DNA of 64,000 nucleotides from Bacteroidales bacterium CF (GTDB lineage Bacteria > Bacteroidota > Bacteroidia > Bacteroidales > UBA932). Positions within the stretch are counted from its first letter, which is position 1; the number at the start of each line of letters is the position of its first letter. The notes under the pieces are model-generated. The model was not told the DNA's origin. It saw only the letters and a list, made by a program, of their open reading frames with translations, and did no database searches. The position numbers were made by a program, and so were the translations under genes. The stretch spans positions 2,593,246 to 2,657,245 of the forward strand of contig CP006772.1 in the NCBI GenBank assembly GCA_000473305.1, given 5' to 3'. Shown here one piece after another: positions 63,122 to 64,000 of this stretch.

Positions 63122-64000
63122 ATGATTTTCCGGGAAGCAACTAGTAGTGACATCAGCGGTTTATTTGAGATTTGGACAACCTGCTTTACTGATGATTATC
63201 CCTATATTGAAAACTACTTCAAATATTGCTTCCCATACACAAAGACTCTTGTTGCAGCAACAGATTCAGGAGAAATAGCTTCAAGCATAACACTGATTCC
63301 AACAACTGCCCTGGTCGGAGAAAAAATAATTAAAGGATATTACCTCTATGCTGTAGGAACAAAACCCGAGCATAGAGGTTTTTCTTTGTCCTCATCTCTT
63401 ATAGATTTAGCAAAACAGTTTTGCAGGAAAGAGAATCTCTCCTTTATTATAACAAAACCGGCAACCGACAGCCTTTACGATTTATACCTTAGGTACGGAT
63501 TTACCCGTACTTTATATGAAGAACAACTTATAGAGAGGCTCGATTCACCCAATAAACAATCTAACGGGGCCCCACTCCACACCACCCCTCTCCCTATTTA
63601 TTATTTTGAAGAGTCTAGAAAAGTTAGCTCCAACACATTCCTCTGGAGCAGGGAAATTTTAAATTACATATTGAAGGAGACTACTTTAAAAGAGGGTTTC
63701 TGCATAGACACTTACAGAAAAAAAGACTCCTCACAAATAGGATATTTAATAAGTTGCCCGGAACCCGGAAACAAAGAAACAATTCTGATTCTAGAGACAA
63801 ACATTAAAGAGAGAAACTACTCTCATATCTATAGATTAATCAAAAACCTATACCCACAGGCTGCTGAAGTAAAAATCACACGCCCTAACAGCCTCGTTGC
63901 TGTTACTCAAAACCTAAGAAGAAGCGGACTACTACTCCCTATCAATAGCGGGACAGACACAGATCTTAAACATTTTTCAATAATGATTCCGATGGAGTAA
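63122..64000 (+). CDS. GNAT family N-acetyltransferase
   Basis: A 292-residue protein with an N-terminal GNAT fold: REATSSDISGLFEIWTTCF, then YLYAVGTKPEHRGFSLSSSLI as the acetyl-CoA-binding stretch (V..xxHRGxxL) and YLRYGFTRTLYEEQL at the end of the domain. The second half (about 150-292) is less clear and may be a second, degenerate acetyltransferase-like domain. Substrate unknown. The stop codon is the last three bases of the window, so the gene is complete. It starts 5 bp after the acyl-CoA synthetase stop. Confidence 0.8.
   Translation: MIFREATSSDISGLFEIWTTCFTDDYPYIENYFKYCFPYTKTLVAATDSGEIASSITLIPTTALVGEKIIKGYYLYAVGTKPEHRGFSLSSSLIDLAKQFCRKENLSFIITKPATDSLYDLYLRYGFTRTLYEEQLIERLDSPNKQSNGAPLHTTPLPIYYFEESRKVSSNTFLWSREILNYILKETTLKEGFCIDTYRKKDSSQIGYLISCPEPGNKETILILETNIKERNYSHIYRLIKNLYPQAAEVKITRPNSLVAVTQNLRRSGLLLPINSGTDTDLKHFSIMIPME

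Noticed and set aside
1..64000. CRISPR array, rRNA operon or prophage structural genes
   Set aside because: No regularly spaced direct repeats, no rRNA-like sequence and no capsid, tail or terminase genes were seen.

Overview
The window is Bacteroidota DNA, most likely Bacteroidales in the broad sense. The evidence is carboxypeptidase-regulatory-domain outer-membrane proteins, a SusC-style TonB receptor with DUF4876 and DUF6850 partners, LytTR/LytS signalling, AGA/AGG-rich arginine usage in the right part, and many TAnnTTTG -7 promoter boxes just upstream of start codons. I cannot name a genus. There are no rRNA genes, no CRISPR array and no intact tRNA.

Two blocks meet near 25.94 kb. The left block (1-25.9 kb) is visibly more AT-rich and almost entirely on the minus strand. 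It ends with a tyrosine recombinase (24.6-25.8 kb) followed immediately by a 48-bp 3' fragment of tRNA-Pro(UGG) and that tRNA's terminator. By the usual logic of tRNA-targeted integration, the left block (at least from the integrase leftwards) is an integrated island whose other end lies outside the window; the block to the right is the older chromosome.

Left block: a small alarmone synthetase; an envelope/lipid cluster (DUF5686 outer-membrane protein, CDP-alcohol phosphatidyltransferase, extended SDR, polyprenol/dolichol-kinase-like protein, short CdsA); an IS66-family insertion sequence; a DUF6134/TauE/small membrane protein operon; a LytTR regulator and LytS-type kinase downstream of a complete RND tripartite efflux operon; then a MarR/GbsR-type regulator, an acyl-carrier-protein-like protein lacking the serine, and two convergent ArnT/PMT-type glycosyltransferases. 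An 18-bp inverted repeat, GTTC-N10-GAAC, occurs four times in the promoters of the last group and in degraded form before the efflux operon, suggesting one regulon. A decayed AlbA/Schlafen-type ATP-binding gene lies between this group and the integrase.

Right block, all + strand up to 51 kb: AraC-type regulator, a short UvrA paralogue, a methyltransferase and RsgA; a cobalamin riboswitch heading btuF-btuC-btuD-cobS-cobC and a Kdo-kinase-like gene; an ABC system made of a LolA-like protein, two FtsX/LolC-type permeases, a LolD-type ATPase and two outer-membrane barrels, followed by a CHASE4 sensor kinase; a TonB receptor/DUF4876/DUF6850 trio; and a PreA-type dihydropyrimidine dehydrogenase interrupted by an amber codon at a tryptophan position. 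The last 13 kb are housekeeping genes: a dihydroorotate-dehydrogenase-like protein, glyQS, dsbD, a nitroreductase, folK, a MIP18/SufT-like gene, sufE, sufS, ruvA, gcvH, threonine aldolase, an acyl-CoA synthetase and a GNAT acetyltransferase.

The best candidates for something undescribed are the GTTC-N10-GAAC regulon linking RND efflux, a serine-less ACP and two lipid-linked sugar transferases, and the LolA-like/FtsX-ABC/DUF1302-like-barrel export system at 36.4-42.5 kb.
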